A stretch of DNA of 64,000 bases from Parvibaculum sp046297875 (lineage in GTDB: Bacteria; Pseudomonadota; Alphaproteobacteria; Parvibaculales; Parvibaculaceae). The stretch is from positions 310,001 through 374,000 of the forward strand of contig NZ_JBKBHD010000001.1 in the NCBI RefSeq assembly GCF_046297875.1, read 5' to 3'. The notes below the pieces were generated by a model that was given only the letters and a program-made list of their open reading frames with translations, was not told the DNA's origin and did no database searches. The first letter of the stretch is position 1, and each line of letters begins with the position of its first letter. Shown piece after piece: positions 52,748-61,352 of the stretch. A program made the translations under genes and the position numbers.

Positions 52748-53347
52748 TCAGCCCGCCGAGGCGAGGCTATATCCCGCGCCTGCGAGTAGCTGGCCCACCT
52801 CAAAGAGCGGCAGGCCGACCACGGCGGAGTGGGAGCCGGAGAGCGCGCGGACGAAAAGCGCGGCGCGGCCCTGAATGGCATAGCCGCCGGCCTTGCCCTG
52901 CCATTCGCCACTTGCGAGATAGGCGGCGATTTCAGCGTCCGAGAGGCGCTTGAAGGTGACGCGAGTTTCGCTGATGCGCGAGATGGCGCGGCCGGGCGCG
53001 ACAAGATGAATGGCGGTGAAGACGCGGTGCGCGCGGCCCGAGAGCAGCGCGAGGCAGGCGCGGGCCTCGGCCTCCGTTTCCGTTTTCGGCAAGATGCGGC
53101 GGCCGCAGGCGACCACCGTATCGGCGCCGAGGACGAGCGCGCCGGGATGCAGCGTGGCGACCGCCTCCGCCTTTTCGCGGGCGAGGCGCGCGGCATGGAG
53201 GCGCGGCAGCTCGCCCTTGAGTGCCGTTTCGTCGATTTCGCTTGCGATGACCTCGTCCGGCTCGACGCCGATCTGGCGGAGCAGGGAGAGCCGGCGCGGC
53301 GAGGCGCTGGCGAGAATGAGGCGGGGTTTCGCGCCCTTTACCGGCAC
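52748..53347 (-). CDS. maf: Maf-like nucleoside triphosphate pyrophosphatase
   Basis: A 199-residue Maf protein. The N-terminal LILASASPRR phosphate-binding block, EIDE, GADTVV and the GKAGGYAIQG loop are present, so the pyrophosphatase site is intact. Maf proteins hydrolyse non-canonical or canonical NTPs such as dTTP, UTP or CTP derivatives. A GTG start at 53347 follows the infA stop by seven bases, so it is probably coupled to infA. Confidence 0.95.
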   Translation of the reverse strand: MPVKGAKPRLILASASPRRLSLLRQIGVEPDEVIASEIDETALKGELPRLHAARLAREKAEAVATLHPGALVLGADTVVACGRRILPKTETEAEARACLALLSGRAHRVFTAIHLVAPGRAISRISETRVTFKRLSDAEIAAYLASGEWQGKAGGYAIQGRAALFVRALSGSHSAVVGLPLFEVGQLLAGAGYSLASAG

Positions 53348-53354
53348 CGGGGCG

Positions 53355-53573
53355 TCACTTGAACCGGTAGGTGATCCGGCCCTTTGTCAGGTCATAGGGC
53401 GTCATTTCCACAAGCACCTTGTCACCCGCAAGCACACGGATGCGGTTCTTGCGCATCTTGCCGGCGGTGTGGGCGATGATCTCGTGTTCGTTCTCGAGCT
53501 TCACGCGGAACGTGGCGTTGGGCAGCAGTTCCGTCACCACGCCCGGAAACTCGAGCATTTCTTCCTTGGCCAT
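53355..53573 (-). CDS. infA: Translation initiation factor IF-1
   Basis: A 72-residue S1/OB-fold protein that binds the ribosomal A site during initiation. MAKEEMLEFPGVVTELLPN, ENEHEIIAHTAGKMRKNRIR and LTKGRITYRFK give a full-length match. It opens the maf-rng-yacG part of the block. Confidence 0.98.
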   Translation of the reverse strand: MAKEEMLEFPGVVTELLPNATFRVKLENEHEIIAHTAGKMRKNRIRVLAGDKVLVEMTPYDLTKGRITYRFK

Positions 53574-53631
53574 TCACTATCCTTTGGAAATTTGGCCGGA
53601 AGAATGGTCAGAAAGCGCCGGGAAATCAAGA

Positions 53632-53663
53632 GCCCGGCCCGCGAAAAGACACGCGGACCGGGC
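53632..53663 (-). terminator. Hairpin between SIMPL gene and infA
   Basis: A 12-pair stem (GCCCGGCCCGCG at 53632-53643; CGCGGACCGGGC at 53652-53663) with one G-U pair and an eight-base loop lies 31 bases downstream of the SIMPL-domain gene. On the minus strand TCTTGATTTC follows. It should terminate that transcript, so infA probably has its own promoter. Confidence 0.65.
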
Positions 53664-53693
53664 CCAAATGTTTGATTTTCCGGCCTTTTTGGC

Positions 53694-54419
53694 TCAGTCG
53701 ACCAGCAAGTAATCCACGGTCGAGACGACGCGGACGGTTTTCATGATCTGCTCGCTCTCCTGGGCGCCCGGCGTGTCGTCGCGCGGCAGGATCGAGAACT
53801 GGCCCTGCCAGGCGCGGCGGATGCCGCCCAGGCGGGAGCCGGAATCGGCGGCGAAAGTTTCCGCCGCCTCACGGGCGCGCAGCGTGGCCTCCTCGAGCAT
53901 TTCGGGCTTGATGTCCGCAATACCGGTGAAGAGATAGGAGGGGCGGACCGGGCCATATTCATTGGAGAGGACCACGCCCTGCTCCACCAGCGTACTGGTG
54001 CCGCGATTGGCGACGGCGACCTTGTCCACATCTGTGGTGCGCAGCACGATCTGCTGGGCGATGATGAAGCGGGTATTGAACTCGCCGCTCGAATACATCT
54101 GGGCGAGGCGGTCTGTTACCTGCGGCGCCTGCAACTCGATCTCCTCATCGGCGAAACCGTGGCTCTTCAAGAAGCCGTTGACGATATCGGCGTTGCGCTT
54201 CACATCGGCCTGGGTAGTGGCGAGATCGTTGCCGGTGACGACGAAGCGGAGCGCCCAGAGCGCGAGATCGGCTTTCACCTCGCGTTCCGACAAGCCCTTC
54301 ACGGAAATGGAACGGTCGCCGAGACGGGACTTTACGAGCCCGTCGCCCGCGAGATAGCCGCCAAGCGCGATGCCGAGGCCGAGAACCAGCGCAGCGGCCA
54401 GTGCGAATATGGATTTCAT
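53694..54419 (-). CDS. SIMPL (DUF541) domain protein
   Basis: A 241-residue envelope protein. An N-terminal anchor or signal (LAAALVLGLGIALGGYLAG) precedes the SIMPL fold: ISVKGLSEREVKADLALWALRFVV, the FLKSHGFADEEIEL region, and ARVREAAETFA-like LRAREAAETFAADSGSRLG. Family function is unclear; related proteins such as BP26/YggE relate to envelope stress or channel-like rings. GGGGAGGG supports ATG 54419. It separates the LMW phosphatase gene from infA. Confidence 0.9.
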   Translation of the reverse strand: MKSIFALAAALVLGLGIALGGYLAGDGLVKSRLGDRSISVKGLSEREVKADLALWALRFVVTGNDLATTQADVKRNADIVNGFLKSHGFADEEIELQAPQVTDRLAQMYSSGEFNTRFIIAQQIVLRTTDVDKVAVANRGTSTLVEQGVVLSNEYGPVRPSYLFTGIADIKPEMLEEATLRAREAAETFAADSGSRLGGIRRAWQGQFSILPRDDTPGAQESEQIMKTVRVVSTVDYLLVD

Positions 54420-54508
54420 GGGCAATGCCCTCCCCGTCAAATGTTGCGGCACTCTTATATCATCCAGATTGCGGCAGATTGATGGACGATCCGTCCCCGC
54501 ACGGAAGA

Positions 54509-55000
54509 TCAGCCGGTGGCGGCGCCCGCGCGGCCGAACCGGGCTTCAATATAGCGGCGCAGGGTATTCCTGAGCTCCCGGTAGGCGGCGAGACGGCGAT
54601 CACGATTGCCGCCAGTGGGGGCGGCGAGCGGGTCTTCGACCTCCCAATATTCGACATCGGTAGCGGAAGAACGGGTCAGCACCTCGGCCTTGGCGCGGGC
54701 TTCGGGCGTCAGCGCCACGATGAGATCGAAGCTCGTTTCGTCGAGATCGTCGAAGCCCTTGGGGCCGCTTGCGGACGGTGTGAAGCCTTCCTCGCGCAGT
54801 ACTTCGGCCGTGAAGGGATCGGGCTCTTCGGCGGGGGCGACGCCCGCCGAATCGACATAGATGCGATGGCCGTGGAGTTTCTTCAGGATCGCCTCGGCCA
54901 TAGACGAGCGAACCGTATTGAGATTGCAGGCAAAGAGAACGGAGCCCGGCAGTACCGGCTTTCGCTCCGCGTTGGCGCCCGGCTTCGTCACGTCGCTCAT
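54509..55000 (-). CDS. Low-molecular-weight phosphatase family protein
   Basis: A 163-residue LMW-PTP/ArsC-fold protein. The phosphate loop is FACNLNTVRSSMAE, that is C-X5-R with a following Ser, so the catalytic Cys and Arg are in place; the usual CxGNxCRS Gly is replaced. A possible general acid Asp lies in WEVEDPLAAPTG. Either tyrosine phosphatase or arsenate reductase-like activity is possible. Its ATG overlaps the UPF0262 stop by four bases. Confidence 0.88.
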   Translation of the reverse strand: MSDVTKPGANAERKPVLPGSVLFACNLNTVRSSMAEAILKKLHGHRIYVDSAGVAPAEEPDPFTAEVLREEGFTPSASGPKGFDDLDETSFDLIVALTPEARAKAEVLTRSSATDVEYWEVEDPLAAPTGGNRDRRLAAYRELRNTLRRYIEARFGRAGAATG

Positions 55001-55521
55001 CCCTTGATATGCAATACGCAGATCAGCGTGAACAGACGCCGCGCCGTGTCGAAATCCATTTCGATCTTGCCCGCGAGGCGGTCCTTGAGCGTTTGCGAGC
55101 CTTCGTTGTGGAGGCCGCGGCGGCCCATGTCGATCGCCTCGATCTGGGCGGGGGCAGCCGTCTTGATTGCGTCGTAGTAACTTTCGCAGATCAGGAAGTA
55201 GTCCTTGATGATCTTGCGGAAGGGCGTCAGCGAAAGCAGCACCTTGCCATGCGGTACATCGCCTTCGAGGCGGATGTCGAAGACGAGGCGGTTTTCCTCG
55301 ATGGCGAGATGAAGGACATAGGGACCGCCGTCGCTGCCGACCGGGGCGAATCGGTTTTCTTCCAGGAGATCGAAGATCGCCACTTTCCGCTCATGCTCGA
55401 CATCGGGGCTGCGGCGAACGACGGAATGCTCGTCCAGCACGAGATCGGCAATGCGGTAATGCTCGCCTTCCGGCATCGCCGGGGCGCCGCTTGCTTCATC
55501 ATCTGCTGCACGGTCTGACAT
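54997..55521 (-). CDS. UPF0262 family protein
   Basis: A 174-residue soluble protein of a conserved alphaproteobacterial family. Marked blocks are VVRRSPDVEHERKVAIFDLLEENRF, FRKIIKDYFLICESYYDAI and EMDFDTARRLFTLICVLHI. No catalytic motif is known. It lies between hisD and the LMW phosphatase gene with which it overlaps, as in many alphaproteobacterial genomes. Confidence 0.93.
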   Translation of the reverse strand: MSDRAADDEASGAPAMPEGEHYRIADLVLDEHSVVRRSPDVEHERKVAIFDLLEENRFAPVGSDGGPYVLHLAIEENRLVFDIRLEGDVPHGKVLLSLTPFRKIIKDYFLICESYYDAIKTAAPAQIEAIDMGRRGLHNEGSQTLKDRLAGKIEMDFDTARRLFTLICVLHIKG

Positions 55522-55612
55522 GGTGGCGCAGTTTAAGCCGATTTGGGCGAAGGAAGCGAGCGCTTGAAAAGCTGAGACGGCACGCGTTCTCGACAGCTTT
55601 TCCCTTCATCCC

Positions 55613-55750
55613 CCGACATGTCACCCCCGGGCTTGACCCCGGGGGTCCAGAGCGGGAAGCCCGGAGCGACAGCACATCCAGAAGATTCTGTGAGACGAGA
55701 CGCCGCTTGCGCGGCTTCCGGATTGCCGGATCAAGCCCGGCAATGACATT
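55613..55750. repeat. Intergenic palindromic repeat, copy 2
   Basis: Two inverted repeats lie in the gap between UPF0262 and hisD: ACCCCCGGG-CTTGAC-CCCGGGGGT at 55623-55646 and ATTGCCGG-N7-CCGGCAAT at 55722-55744. The second, with its flank CGGCTTCCGGATTG, is related to the element near 50804-50834. Confidence 0.7.
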
Positions 55751-55755
55751 TTTGA

Positions 55756-57051
55756 TTAGAGATTCAGTCTGATCGCCACCGAGCGGAGATGGGCGTCGAG
55801 GCCTTCGGCTTCGGCAAGCGCGATGGCGGCGGGGCCGATGGCGCGGAGCGCATCGGCGTCGCAGCGGACGATGGAGGTTCGCTTCATGAAGTCGAGCACA
55901 TTGAGGCCGGAGGAGAAGCGCGCCGAGCGGGCGGTGGGGAGAACGTGGTTAGAGCCCGCCACATAATCGCCGATCGCTTCGGGCGTGTAGCGGCCGAGAA
56001 AGACGGCACCCGCATTCGCGACTTTCGCAAGCAGGGCTTCCGCATCATCGACCGCGAGTTCGAGATGTTCGGGTGCGAGACGGTCGACGAGCGGCGCGGC
56101 ATCGTTGAGCCTGTCCACGACGATGACGGCGCCGAAATCGGCCCAGCTTTTCGTGGCGGTCGTCTCGCGCGGCAGGGCCTGCAACTGGCGCGCAACTGCC
56201 TCTTCGACGCGGGTAGCGAATGCGGCATCGTCCGTTATCAGGATCGATTGCGAGCTTTCATCATGCTCGGCCTGCGACAGGAGATCGGCGGCGATCCATT
56301 CGGGATCGTTCTTGCCATCGGCGACGACGAGAATTTCCGACGGGCCCGCGATCATATCGATGCCGACCTGACCGAAGACCTGGCGCTTGGCGGCGGCAAC
56401 ATATGCATTGCCGGGGCCGACGATCTTGTCGACGGGCGCAATCGTCTTCGTGCCGTAGGCGAGCGCGGCGACGGCCTGCGCGCCACCGACGCGATAGACC
56501 TCGCTGACACCGGCAAGTTTCGCGGCGGCAAGCACCAGCGGGTTCACAATGCCGTCGGGCGTCGGCACCACCATGACGATGCGCTTCACGCCCGCGACCT
56601 TTGCCGGGATCGCGTTCATCAGCACGGAGCTTGGATAATTCGCGGTGCCGCCCGGCACATAAAGGCCGACGGCGCCGACCGCCGTCCAGCGATGGCCAAG
56701 CTCGACGCCTTGCGCATCGGTGAAGCGCGCATCTTCGGGGCGCTGGCGGATGTGATAAGCCTCTATGCGGGCGGCGGCGAGCTTCAGCGCATCGAGCGTT
56801 TTCGGCGCGCAGGACGCGGCGGCGGCATCGAGATCCCTTTGCGGGATGGCGAGCGTTGCCGCCGTCAGATCGGGAAGGCGGTCGAAGCGGCGGGTGTACT
56901 CGACCAGCGCCTCATCGCCGCGCGTGCGCACATCCGCCACGATCTTCGCGACGGTGTCGTTGACATCGACGGAGGCCTCGCGCTTGCCGGTGAGCAGCGC
57001 GGCGAAAGCGTCCTCGAAATTTGCGTCTCTTGCGTTCAGGCGAATGGGCAT
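55756..57051 (-). CDS. hisD: Histidinol dehydrogenase
   Basis: A 431-residue zinc enzyme performing the last two steps of histidine synthesis, from histidinol to histidine with NAD. VGLYVPGGTANYPSSVLMN, the catalytic and zinc-binding GPSEILVVAD and QAEHDESSQ, and APEHLELAVDDAEAL are all there. Length is typical. It lies outside a his operon, inside the murA-UPF0262 block, five bases after DUF2948, which is the common alphaproteobacterial arrangement. Confidence 0.97.
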   Translation of the reverse strand: MPIRLNARDANFEDAFAALLTGKREASVDVNDTVAKIVADVRTRGDEALVEYTRRFDRLPDLTAATLAIPQRDLDAAAASCAPKTLDALKLAAARIEAYHIRQRPEDARFTDAQGVELGHRWTAVGAVGLYVPGGTANYPSSVLMNAIPAKVAGVKRIVMVVPTPDGIVNPLVLAAAKLAGVSEVYRVGGAQAVAALAYGTKTIAPVDKIVGPGNAYVAAAKRQVFGQVGIDMIAGPSEILVVADGKNDPEWIAADLLSQAEHDESSQSILITDDAAFATRVEEAVARQLQALPRETTATKSWADFGAVIVVDRLNDAAPLVDRLAPEHLELAVDDAEALLAKVANAGAVFLGRYTPEAIGDYVAGSNHVLPTARSARFSSGLNVLDFMKRTSIVRCDADALRAIGPAAIALAEAEGLDAHLRSVAIRLNL

Positions 57052-57056
57052 TTCAA

Positions 57057-57488
57057 TCAGTCCAGATCGTGCTCGGGTCTGTTGGGGGTTTCCCAGACGA
57101 GGCCGAGATCGGAGAGATGGGCTTCGAGCGCCTCGACCTCAAGGCGGAGTTCGGCGCCGCCGGAAAAGACCAGCGTGACGAGGCCGGAGGGCGCGTTCAG
57201 CTCGTCGAAGCGGATGGCAAGCAGGTTCAGCACGCCTTCCGGGCGATCTTGAGCGATGTTGCGCGCGCGGGCGGCGAGCACATTCTCGAAATGGAGGCCG
57301 GCGCGCACGCGCTCATGGGGCGCGCGCCGGGCAGCGTCCCAGCGAAAGCGGTTCACCACGCAGGCGAAGCGGCGCGTCGACGGCAGGAAGGCGAGATCGC
57401 GCACCTGAAGGACCGCATCCTGAAGCGCGGCGGAGATCACTTCGAGATCGGCGGCATCTTCGGCCAGAAGGCGAAGCTCTTTCTTCAT
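57057..57488 (-). CDS. DUF2948 family protein
   Basis: A 143-residue soluble protein. The start LRLLAEDAADLEVISAALQDAVL, FACVVNRFRWD, and the acidic LEVEALEAHLSDLGLVWETP end are the family marks. Function is unknown. It sits between murA (12 bases) and hisD (5 bases), so all three are probably one transcript. Confidence 0.92.
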   Translation of the reverse strand: MKKELRLLAEDAADLEVISAALQDAVLQVRDLAFLPSTRRFACVVNRFRWDAARRAPHERVRAGLHFENVLAARARNIAQDRPEGVLNLLAIRFDELNAPSGLVTLVFSGGAELRLEVEALEAHLSDLGLVWETPNRPEHDLD

Positions 57489-57500
57489 GGTGCTCTTTAT

Positions 57501-58778
57501 CTACTGCTTTGCCTTTTCGCGCCAGATATCGGCGCCGCAGGCACTGAGCTTCGCCTCGATGCGCTCGAAGCCGCGATCGAGATGATAGACGCGATTGACG
57601 GTGGTTTCGCCCTCGGCGGCGAGACCTGCGATGATGAGCGCGGCGGAGGCCCGAAGATCGCTCGCCATGACGGGGGCGGCCTTCAGCTTGTCCACGCCAT
57701 GCACCAGCGCCTTGTCGCCATGCAGCGAAATATTGGCGCCGAAGCGGGCCAGCTCCTGCACATGCATGAAACGGTTTTCGAAGATCGTTTCGGTGATTTC
57801 GGATTCGCCTTCGGCGACCGTCATCAGCGCCATGAACTGCGCCTGAAGATCGGTGGGGAAACCGGGGAAGACCTGCGTCACCACATCGACCGCCTGCAGC
57901 CGCTCGCCATTGCGCGCGATGCGGACCGCGCCCTGCTCGCTCTCGACTTCCGCACCGGCGGCACGAAGGACGGAAAGGGCTGCCTCGAAATCCTCGGCGT
58001 TCGCGCCTTCAAGCGTCACCTCGCCGCCCGTCATGGCGGCGGCGATGGCGTAGGTTCCGGCCTCGATGCGATCCGCGATGACGCGGTGCGTGGCGCTGTG
58101 CAGCTTTTCCACACCTTCGATGCGGAGCGTTGAGGTGCCGATGCCTTCGATCTTCGCGCCCATGCTGACAAGGCAGCGAGCGACATCGCCGATCTCGGGC
58201 TCGCGGGCGGCGTTTTCAAGCACGGTTTCGCCTTCGGCGAGCGTTGCCGCCATCAGGAGCGTGTGCGTGGCGCCGACAGAGACGATGGGCGAGCGGATGA
58301 CCGCACCTTTCAGGCCCTTCGGCGCGGAAGCATGGACATAGCCTTCGACGAGGTCGATCTCGGCGCCCATCTTCTGGAGCCCCTTGATATAGAGATCGAC
58401 GGGGCGGGCACCGATGGCGCAGCCGCCGGGCAGCGACACCTTCGCCTCGCGGCAGCGCGCCATGAGGGGCCCGAGCACCCAGAAGCTCGCGCGGATCTGC
58501 GAGACGATCTCATAGGGCGCGGTGGTGGACTTGATGTCCTTCGCATGGAGCGTCATCACATCCGAATCCGTGCCGCTCTCGACCGAAATATCGGCGCCTA
58601 TGACGCCGAGGAGTTTCGAGAGCGTGCGGACATCGGCAAGGCGCGGCATGTTGGTGAGCTTGACCGGCTCATCCGTCAGCAGGGCAGCCGTCATCAACGG
58701 CAGGGCCGCGTTTTTCGCGCCGCTTACAGGGATCGAGCCCTTGAGGCGGCGGCCGCCGCGAATGTGGATACTGTCCAT
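57501..58778 (-). CDS. murA: UDP-N-acetylglucosamine 1-carboxyvinyltransferase
   Basis: A 425-residue enzyme adding enolpyruvate from PEP to UDP-GlcNAc, the first committed step of peptidoglycan synthesis. Lys22 in SGAKNAALP and the catalytic Cys120 in LPGGCAIGARPVDLYI are present, so the enzyme should be fosfomycin-sensitive. QAQFMALMTVAEGES-type and RASAALIIAGLAAEGET blocks fit as well. It is the first gene of the leftward block. Confidence 0.98.
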   Translation of the reverse strand: MDSIHIRGGRRLKGSIPVSGAKNAALPLMTAALLTDEPVKLTNMPRLADVRTLSKLLGVIGADISVESGTDSDVMTLHAKDIKSTTAPYEIVSQIRASFWVLGPLMARCREAKVSLPGGCAIGARPVDLYIKGLQKMGAEIDLVEGYVHASAPKGLKGAVIRSPIVSVGATHTLLMAATLAEGETVLENAAREPEIGDVARCLVSMGAKIEGIGTSTLRIEGVEKLHSATHRVIADRIEAGTYAIAAAMTGGEVTLEGANAEDFEAALSVLRAAGAEVESEQGAVRIARNGERLQAVDVVTQVFPGFPTDLQAQFMALMTVAEGESEITETIFENRFMHVQELARFGANISLHGDKALVHGVDKLKAAPVMASDLRASAALIIAGLAAEGETTVNRVYHLDRGFERIEAKLSACGADIWREKAKQ

Positions 58779-58898
58779 GAATACGTCCGATCAGGCGTTT
58801 GGCGGTTTATAGGGGCCCGGCGCCCCCGAGTCACGACGGGGGGCGCGGGGCGGCCCCTTCTCGCGCCGGATCCAGGCGTTTTCGAGGGGCCAATCCGG

Positions 58899-59069
58899 CT
58901 ATTTCGCGTCCTTGCGGGCGCGGGTCTGGGATTTCCGCTTCTTGAGGTTGTCGCGGAGCGCCTCGGCGAGGCGGGCCTGCTTGGCCTTGGCCTCCTTGGT
59001 CTGGGCCGCGCGGTCTGTGCCCTTGCCGCCGGGGGTGCGGGAATCGAAGCCTGTGCCTGTCTTTTTCAT
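58899..59069 (-). CDS. Small basic protein upstream of murA
   Basis: A 56-residue, Lys/Arg-rich protein (KEAKAKQARLAEALRDNL then KKRKSQTRARK). It is probably helical. Small proteins with a similar RLAEALRxNLKKRK pattern are frequent in alphaproteobacteria, with no known function. The ATG at 59069 is inferred; no strong ribosome site is visible. It lies 120 bases upstream of murA on the same strand. Confidence 0.6.
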   Translation of the reverse strand: MKKTGTGFDSRTPGGKGTDRAAQTKEAKAKQARLAEALRDNLKKRKSQTRARKDAK

Positions 59070-59276
59070 CAATTTCACTCGGATTGGGGATTCACGTTCG
59101 GGGGGAAGATAGTGCGTTGCGGCATCTTGCGCGAGGGGGGTTGCTATGGCACTTTCCGCGCGCTTCGGAAAGACCGGCCCCCGCGCTGAGCCCCAAGGGT
59201 TCATTTACCATTCGGAGCGAGACTTCCAGCGCCTTCAAGGCGCGGTTCGGCGGCGGGTTTCACCGCTTCCCGGCAT

Positions 59277-59351
<75 letters not shown>

Positions 59352-59359
59352 TTTTCTCC

Positions 59360-60508
59360 TCAAAGACACTCATATATCGCCGCGAGCAGCGCCCTGTTGC
59401 GGTGGTTTTGCCAACGGGGGCCCATGTCGTTGGTGACGTAGCCGAAGGCGATGCGGGCGACCGGGTCGCAGAAGCCGAGGGAGCCGCCGGCGCCGAAATG
59501 GCCGAAGGCTTGCGCGTTCGGCCCGAGGGGGCGTTCGGCCTGGGGGAGCTGGAAGCCGAGGGCGAAGCGCGACTCGCGCTCGAGAATCCGGTCGGGGCCG
59601 AAGGATTGCTCCTCGGTGGCGGCGACGAGCATTGCGGGAGAGAGAATGTCCACACCATCGATGCGGCCGCCCGCGGCGAAGGCCGAATAGACTCGGGCGA
59701 TGCCGCGCGCAGTGCCGTGGCCATTGGTCGAGGGGATTTCGGCCTCGCGCCATTCAGGGCGGTTGACCCAGCCGGAACCGGAAATGCCCGGCGGGTTCCA
59801 GTAGGTGTTCCATTTCATCAGCGTGTCGTCATCGAGCGGGCCCGGCGGGCGCTCGGGCAGGATGGGCGGCCAGAGGAACTCGGCGGCGCGGTGATGCTCC
59901 GCGGGCGGAAGGCCGATATGGACATCGGCACCGAGCGGGCCCGCCACCTCGTCGCGCAGGATCTGCCCGACTGTGCGCCCGGAAGCGCGGCGCACAAGCT
60001 CGCCCACGAGATAGCCGAAGGTGTTGACGTGATAGCCATGCGCTGTGCCCGGCTGCCACCAGGGCGTTTCGGCGGCGAGTGCTTCCGTCATCCGCTTCCA
60101 GTCGAGCGCGGCGCCATCCGGCAGTTCATCGCGGATGGCAGGGAGGCCAGCTTGATGCGACAGCATGTGGCGGAGCGTGATCGTCTCCTTGCCGCCCATA
60201 CCGAATTCCGGCCAGAGGCGGTGGGCCGGCGCATCGAGATCGAGCACACCCCGCTCCACCAGCCGCAGGGCGACAAGGGCGGTGAAGGCCTTGCCGACGG
60301 AAAAGAAATTCACCAGCGTGTCGCGCGCCCAGGGCCGCTCGCGCGCGGCATCGCAGAAGCCGCCCCAGAGATCGCAGACGAGGCGGCCATCGACCATGAG
60401 CGCCACCGCGCCGCCGGGCTCGCCGCGCTGCGTGAAATTCTCGGTGAAGGCCTCGCGGAGCCGCGCGAAGCGCGGGTCGCAGGTGCCGTTGATCGGAATG
60501 GCGCTCAT
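59360..60508 (-). CDS. Serine hydrolase of the beta-lactamase/esterase family VIII type
   Basis: A 382-residue penicillin-binding-protein-like hydrolase. SxxK is FFSVGKAF (Ser70, Lys73), and the Tyr motif is in HGYHVNTFGYLVGEL. A C-terminal GHFGAGGSLGF is typical of EstB-like esterases. No signal peptide is seen, so it is cytoplasmic and probably an esterase rather than a beta-lactamase. The start at 60508 overlaps the lysoplasmalogenase stop by four bases (ATGA), so the pair is coupled. Confidence 0.9.
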   Translation of the reverse strand: MSAIPINGTCDPRFARLREAFTENFTQRGEPGGAVALMVDGRLVCDLWGGFCDAARERPWARDTLVNFFSVGKAFTALVALRLVERGVLDLDAPAHRLWPEFGMGGKETITLRHMLSHQAGLPAIRDELPDGAALDWKRMTEALAAETPWWQPGTAHGYHVNTFGYLVGELVRRASGRTVGQILRDEVAGPLGADVHIGLPPAEHHRAAEFLWPPILPERPPGPLDDDTLMKWNTYWNPPGISGSGWVNRPEWREAEIPSTNGHGTARGIARVYSAFAAGGRIDGVDILSPAMLVAATEEQSFGPDRILERESRFALGFQLPQAERPLGPNAQAFGHFGAGGSLGFCDPVARIAFGYVTNDMGPRWQNHRNRALLAAIYECL

Positions 60509-61194
60509 TTCGTCAGCAGCATGAGAAGCGGCAGGGCCATCAGCACCTGACCGCCGTAATAGGTCGTCCAGACAAGGATGCCGCGATAAGGGATCGGCCC
60601 ACGAAACTTGTCGAGGGCGATGATGCTGTCGGAAAACATGAAGAGGATCGCGCCGAGGCCGAGGATGGGGGCGGCTTCCGGGATCGCCAGTGCGGTGAGC
60701 ACCATGACGAGGATGACCGCGAGATAGGCGCCGACGGGAAGTTTCATCGAGCCGAGGCGGGATGCGAGCGACCAATAGACGGCGAGCGCGGCAAGGCCGA
60801 CGGCAAGCGAGACGGATTTCAGGGCGAGCGTGTCCGGCCCTGTGGCGATGGGCGCCATGACCGCGATATAGAAGAGGTGGCTGACGAGAAATGCGCCGAG
60901 GCCGCGCATGAAGTTGCGCTTGTCGCCCTTCATGGCGAGGAAGAGATCGCCCGCGCTGGAAAAGAGGAAAGCTGCGGCGAGCAGCAGGAGCGGCAATGCG
61001 GGGCCCTGCCCCAAGACCAGAAGCGGCAGCGGCACGAGAAGGCCGATCGAGGCCGTTTTCAGGCCGGTGCGAAGGGCCGAAGGCGGCTGGCGCTCGATCA
61101 GCTGATAGGCAATGGCGGCGGCGAGAGAGGCGAGTGCCAGCGCGATGCGGAGCCAGTCGAGCCCATCGCCCACCATGAATATATTTGCGATCAT
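60505..61194 (-). CDS. Lysoplasmalogenase (YhhN/TMEM86 family)
   Basis: A 229-residue membrane protein with about eight helices. The hallmarks FSSAGDLFLAM and FMFSDSIIALDKF carry the conserved Asp residues of this family. Characterised members hydrolyse the vinyl ether bond of lysoplasmalogens. GGGGCGGAAA precedes ATG 61194. It is translationally coupled to the serine hydrolase, suggesting sequential lipid breakdown; that is inference. Confidence 0.9.
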   Translation of the reverse strand: MIANIFMVGDGLDWLRIALALASLAAAIAYQLIERQPPSALRTGLKTASIGLLVPLPLLVLGQGPALPLLLLAAAFLFSSAGDLFLAMKGDKRNFMRGLGAFLVSHLFYIAVMAPIATGPDTLALKSVSLAVGLAALAVYWSLASRLGSMKLPVGAYLAVILVMVLTALAIPEAAPILGLGAILFMFSDSIIALDKFRGPIPYRGILVWTTYYGGQVLMALPLLMLLTK

Positions 61195-61352
61195 TTTCCG
61201 CCCCTTCCCTTTTCTTCTTCCCACCCCTCCCCGAAAAATTCTTCGCAGGCTCGAATTTTCGACCTTCCCTCAAGGGGAGGGTGGAGTTCTTTGTGTTATT
61301 GCTTTTCTGCCACCATGATCGGCGAAGAACGGCAGACACAAAAGGACCAAAT

